This document shows, one piece after another, positions 47,303 to 49,577 of a stretch of 49,577 nt of DNA. The position numbers and the translations under genes are program-made. Positions within the stretch are counted from its first letter, which is position 1. Every line of letters starts with the position of its first letter. Below the pieces are notes generated by a model. It had not been told where the DNA came from and searched no databases. It was given only the letters and a program-made list of their open reading frames with translations. The stretch is from a virus: IMG/VR virus record IMGVR_UViG_3300032046_000039, positions 1-49,577 of that record; one strand, written 5' to 3'.

Positions 47303-47577
47303 TGGGCTTTCTTTCTGGAGGCGAACCCGGCGACCCACGCAGCGACGCCAAAACCGGCCAGGATTACGGCACCTTCATAGTTATGGTCCTTGTACCGCGC
47401 CTCCGAGACTTCCTCCTCCCATTCCTCGCCGGTAGGATCCCCTCTCCGAACTATGCTGGTCCGAACTATGCCGGGACCGCGATGAACGCAGGCATCGGAA
47501 AACTGCGAGAAGCTTGCCCAGAACAGTACGAGTCCTAAAAGCCCCCAAGCCAGGAACGGGTAGAATATTCGACGCAT
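47299..47577 (-). CDS. Two-span membrane protein, minus strand (92 aa)
   Basis: One of only two minus-strand genes. GGAGACCATTTT precedes the ATG at 47577. It has a membrane span near the N-terminus (FLAWGLLGLVLFWASFSQF), a charged periplasmic or cytoplasmic middle (RRGDPTGEEWEEEVSEARYK), and a second span (GAVILAGFGVAAWVAGFAS). Its stop overlaps the end of the giant gene tail to tail. It is cotranscribed with the lipoprotein gene upstream (47612-47881). A surface or exclusion function is plausible for such a moron. Confidence 0.72.
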   Translation of the reverse strand: MRRIFYPFLAWGLLGLVLFWASFSQFSDACVHRGPGIVRTSIVRRGDPTGEEWEEEVSEARYKDHNYEGAVILAGFGVAAWVAGFASRKKAH

Positions 47578-47611
47578 AAAATGGTCTCCATGCTGGTGAT
47601 GTCGTTTCTTG

Positions 47612-47881
47612 TCACGGTTTGCAGACCTTGCAGGCGCGGTGTCCGTCCGCGGTCGCCTCTTCCCGCGTGTCGTACCCGACGAGGTTTTCCGTGTCGATCT
47701 TCGCCGCCCACTGGCAGGTGCTTCGGTGGAACGGCTCCCGGAGAACGGAAGCGCGAAAGGGTTTCGACCGGGCGGCAGTTCCCGTGGCCGCGGCGTTCGT
47801 CGATGACTTTTTGCCCGAGTCCGAGCAGGCCAAAGGCAGGAGCAGGCAGAGGCAGAATACCAGCCGGATCAATTTGCTCAT
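47612..47881 (-). CDS. Lipoprotein with Ada-like zinc-binding motif, minus strand
   Basis: AGGAG precedes the ATG at 47881. The signal peptide is clear (LIRLVFCLCLLLPLAC, lipobox Cys19). The mature part has a short Ser/Thr/Ala linker then FHRSTCQWAAKI, NLVGYDTREEATADGH and RACKVCKP. The spacing of the C, C and CxxC cysteines matches the Ada-type metal-binding module, often seen in exported nuclease-like or surface proteins. It would sit on the membrane surface with bound zinc. With its own promoter on the opposite strand to all virion genes, it looks like a moron, possibly for superinfection exclusion. Confidence 0.78.
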   Translation of the reverse strand: MSKLIRLVFCLCLLLPLACSDSGKKSSTNAAATGTAARSKPFRASVLREPFHRSTCQWAAKIDTENLVGYDTREEATADGHRACKVCKP

Positions 47882-47898
47882 GTTCGTCTCCTTTCACT

Positions 47899-47926
47899 AT
47901 GATACCCCGATTTCCAAATCTGCCAA
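47899..47926 (-). promoter_or_regulatory. Minus-strand promoter for the moron
   Basis: Read on the minus strand, TTGGCA (47926-47921), a 16-base spacer and TATCAT (47904-47899) each match five of six consensus bases, with AAGGAGACGAAC then ATG downstream. This is one of the two strongest promoters by match in the window and supports independent expression of the 47612 and 47299 genes. Confidence 0.7.
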
Positions 47927-47934
47927 GTGCCGCG

Positions 47935-47984
47935 AAAGATTTTTTTATTTTTCACTTGCTTTTTCGCCGGGGCCTGCCAATAAT
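47935..47984 (+). promoter_or_regulatory. Plus-strand promoter with UP-like tract
   Basis: AAAGATTTTTTTATTTTTC (47935-47953) nearly repeats the tract at 12508-12527. TTGCTT (47956-47961), a 17-base spacer and AATAAT (47979-47984) follow. It diverges from the moron promoter and points into the inverted-repeat-rich region, where no good ORF begins, so the transcript may be non-coding or may read on to 48704. Confidence 0.45.
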
Positions 47985-47989
47985 GAAAG

Positions 47990-48475
47990 CGTGATCGATA
48001 GACAGTACATTCCGAACGAACCTCAACGGGCCCTTACGCCAAACGAACTTCCGACGCTCGGCCCCGTGGCGACTTCCTGCCTCGTGCTGGATATCGATCA
48101 CAACCACTGGACCGAGCGTCAGGGGCTTGCAAGGTCTGATAGCCGGACGCCCTTCCTGCCACAGACCGCAAACCGCAACCCGCGCCTTGGCCTAGCGATA
48201 AGTGCCGGAACGTCTCATAATCCGGCCATCTTATGTGACGTTCGGCATGGGGTGAAGGAGATTTCAGGGAATTCCGCTCGATTACGCTCACCGCCCGGCT
48301 ATGCGCCGCCAGTCCCGATGTACATCGGGACTGGGTTCATTGGAGTCGAAGGATCTTCGCCAATAACCGCACACGACGGCTTTGAATTATCGGACAGGCT
48401 CGGCCACCCGGCTTCGCCCCGGTTCCATTGGCTACCAAACTACTTTGGGCCTGTCCGAAACGCCGCGCCCACGCT
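47990..48475 (+). other. Non-coding region with serial inverted repeats
   Basis: No convincing gene lies in 47882-48703. Four dyads are present: GACGCTCGG/CCGAGCGTC (48053-48061 with 48112-48120); TGCCG-G-AACGTC/GACGTTCGGCA plus inner CATAA/TTATG (48203-48247); a perfect 26-bp palindrome (48309-48334, centre TGTACA); and TCGGACAGGC/GCCTGTCCGA (48390-48399 with 48449-48458). A candidate promoter sits just upstream. It could be a structured RNA, a recombination or origin region, or captured host intergenic DNA. From 48476 to 48703 I see only a small hairpin (48652-48675). Confidence 0.55.
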
Positions 48476-48703
48476 GGCGAGGGCGAGATGTCCCGACCTA
48501 TGCCGTTGGCTCCCTCGACGTTCGCCAGCGCCCGTCATGGCGCGAGTCGGCCCTCCGCCACAACTAACCCTCGGCCGTCCTCGGTTGGCACGGCCCTTGT
48601 TTCCCCGGCGGTTTCTGTCCTCCTTTCCCGCTGGGCGACACCCGGTCCGGCGGCGGGTTCTCCCCCGTACCCGCCCCGGCCGGGATTGTTTAGGAGAACC
48701 AGC

Positions 48704-49303
48704 ATGAGCATGAATAGCCCCTACAAGGTGATCGTTAAAGAACCGTCTGCCGCGCTGAAGAAAAAAAAGATAAAGCCCGGCAGAAAGCACTTCATCGTCA
48801 TCGGCCCAGACGGCGCAGAGTCGCTTCGTTGGTGGTCTAACAACAGTGACGAGGCCGATTCTGATTGCGCTCAACTAAATGCCGCCTACGCCAAGGGGTT
48901 CGCCGCCCAGGCCCGCGAGATCGAGGCGCTGCAGGCGGTGAACGCGGCAATGCGGGGGTGTCTGAGCAAGCTGCACTTCCATATGAAATACTGGGGATCG
49001 CAGGAGGATGGCGTACCTGAAGAAATGTATGACGACTGGAAAGCGGCCCTTGAACTGGTTAATAGTCCCAACCCCGGCCAGCCGCTGCTCGACAAGTTCT
49101 CCGGGCTCACCACGGCGAACGAGCTGCTGGTGGCGGCGTGCGAGAAGGTGATGGACCGATTCGGCCAATACATAAATCCAGCATTGGCCCTGGGCGAGCG
49201 TGACAAAGCCCTCGCGTCATTCACCGTGGGCGACAGGCTGGACGAACAGGCATGGAAGGCGGTGGTCGCCGCCCTCGCCGCCACAAAGGAGGCCCGACTG
49301 TGA
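48704..49303 (+). CDS. Hypothetical protein (199 aa)
   Basis: TAGGAGA precedes ATG 48704. The N-terminus is basic (ALKKKKIKPGRKHFIVIGPD), followed by a helical stretch (NAAYAKGFAAQAREIEALQA), a middle part with LSKLHFHMKYWGSQEDGVPE and a C-terminal helical region ending ALAATKEARL. Phages often carry similar early proteins with a long helix and no known role. The stop overlaps the GTG of the Ala/Tyr-repeat gene. It is the first coding gene after the inverted-repeat region. Confidence 0.72.
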   Translation: MSMNSPYKVIVKEPSAALKKKKIKPGRKHFIVIGPDGAESLRWWSNNSDEADSDCAQLNAAYAKGFAAQAREIEALQAVNAAMRGCLSKLHFHMKYWGSQEDGVPEEMYDDWKAALELVNSPNPGQPLLDKFSGLTTANELLVAACEKVMDRFGQYINPALALGERDKALASFTVGDRLDEQAWKAVVAALAATKEARL

Positions 49304-49577
49304 GACATCAGCTTCTACATGACGTTGGCGCGTGTGTTGACGCGATTACATGGGCCGAGACGTTTGACACCCCACAAGAGGCATGGGACGCCTGCGAACG
49401 GGGGGATCGGATGCTCTGGCTTTTAGGTAAATTGGCCGGGCCTGTCGGCTCAGATTCGCGGCGAAAGCTCGTGCTGGCGACAACGCAATGTGCCCGGCTG
49501 GCCTGGCCGCACGTGCGCGAGCAGGACCGGGGAGTCATACAGGCGTGCCATGACGTCTGTGAGGCGTATGGTCGGAG
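49300..49577 (+). CDS. Ala/Tyr-repeat immunity-like protein, N-terminal part
   Basis: GTG 49300 overlaps the preceding stop (GTGA). The translated start MRHQLLHDVGACVDAITWAE, then DTPQEAWDACERGDRMLWLL, is the N-terminal signature of the family whose C-terminal part lies at 1-485. The frame continues unbroken across the end of the window. At the overlap one codon differs between the two copies, giving Val here and Ala at the left end. Confidence 0.8.
   Translation, partial: MRHQLLHDVGACVDAITWAETFDTPQEAWDACERGDRMLWLLGKLAGPVGSDSRRKLVLATTQCARLAWPHVREQDRGVIQACHDVCEAYGR
49430..49577. repeat. Right copy of terminal redundancy
   Basis: Second copy of the 148-base end overlap, identical to 1-148 except T at 49556. 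The mismatch shows that the two ends were assembled from at least two template variants or that one end holds an error. Confidence 0.95.

Noticed and set aside
47302-47538. Plus-strand ORF after the giant gene
   Set aside because: Antisense to the membrane protein at 47299-47577, which has the ribosome site and two membrane spans.
22660-48458. GGGCCTGTCCGA shared by 22660s and 48447-48458 as a regulatory repeat
   Set aside because: Only 12 bases, one copy lies within a coding sequence, and no other context is shared; chance is likely.
47619-48707. Long plus-strand open frame through the moron and the non-coding region
   Set aside because: It runs antisense to a clear lipoprotein gene and then through palindromes; translated sequence is Pro/Arg/Ser-rich without pattern, and no ribosome site precedes its in-frame starts.
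1-49577. Integrase, transposase or lysogeny repressor
   Set aside because: No product shows tyrosine or serine recombinase, DDE transposase or CI-like helix-turn-helix plus dimerisation features; lysogeny cannot be supported.

Overview
The window is an essentially complete genome of a tailed double-stranded DNA phage, about 49.4 kb unit length, assembled as a linear contig with overlapping ends. The first 148 bases recur at 49430-49577 with one mismatch, and one gene runs continuously across that junction. All genes but two lie on the plus strand, often with ATGA or GTGA overlaps and good Shine-Dalgarno sites. The GC-rich sequence, the order of head genes, the single adaptor-like gene, the absence of a recognisable sheath, tube or tape measure, and the huge virion-associated 'polyvalent' protein suggest a podovirus-like phage of an uncultured bacterium. 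Host identity cannot be proved from the sequence. I see no integrase, no obvious CI-type repressor, no RNA polymerase and no DNA polymerase.

Layout. (1) 48704-49577 and 1-4356: small early genes, including an Ala/Tyr-repeat immunity-like protein, a 3D-domain (cell-wall) protein, a protein with an RNA polymerase alpha-CTD-like domain, and an OB-like protein with an SSB-type acidic tail. (2) 4357-12500: a tRNA-like structured element, then DNA metabolism: RusA-type resolvase, N4-type DNA methyltransferase, ASCH protein, C5-cytosine methyltransferase with a nested out-of-frame ORF, DUF1937 protein, replication initiator-like protein and a candidate helicase loader. (3) 12501-14821: small hypothetical and zinc-ribbon proteins. 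(4) 14822-15229: a 408-base non-coding switch region with a 22-bp structured hairpin, two pairs of GGGTAATTTTACCC palindromes and a promoter. (5) 15230-17330: lysis-like membrane proteins, lipoprotein and HExxH protein. (6) 17334-26000: small and large terminase, portal, accessory genes, scaffold and major capsid protein. (7) 26049-36709: a decoration-like protein fused to a LamG-like domain, beta-solenoid proteins, adaptor and tail proteins. (8) 36723-47302: ejection proteins, ending in a 3099-residue multidomain protein with J-domain-like, HExxH, ADP-ribosyltransferase-like and LPD-type regions. (9) 47299-48703: a minus-strand two-gene 'moron' with its own promoter, then about 0.8 kb without a convincing gene but rich in inverted repeats.

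Working together, the early block probably reprograms and protects the DNA (two methyltransferases, ASCH, DUF1937) and recruits the host replisome (initiator plus loader; RusA resolves junctions). The palindrome-bearing switch region would control the lysis, packaging and virion genes. The ejection proteins would enter the cell with the DNA. The most unusual items are the tRNA-like element at 4363-4433, the palindromic operator array at 14985-15171, the inverted-repeat-rich non-coding locus at 47990-48475 with divergent promoters, the multidomain giant protein, and two cases of overlapping reading frames. All family assignments come from reading motifs and remembered family patterns; no search was run.
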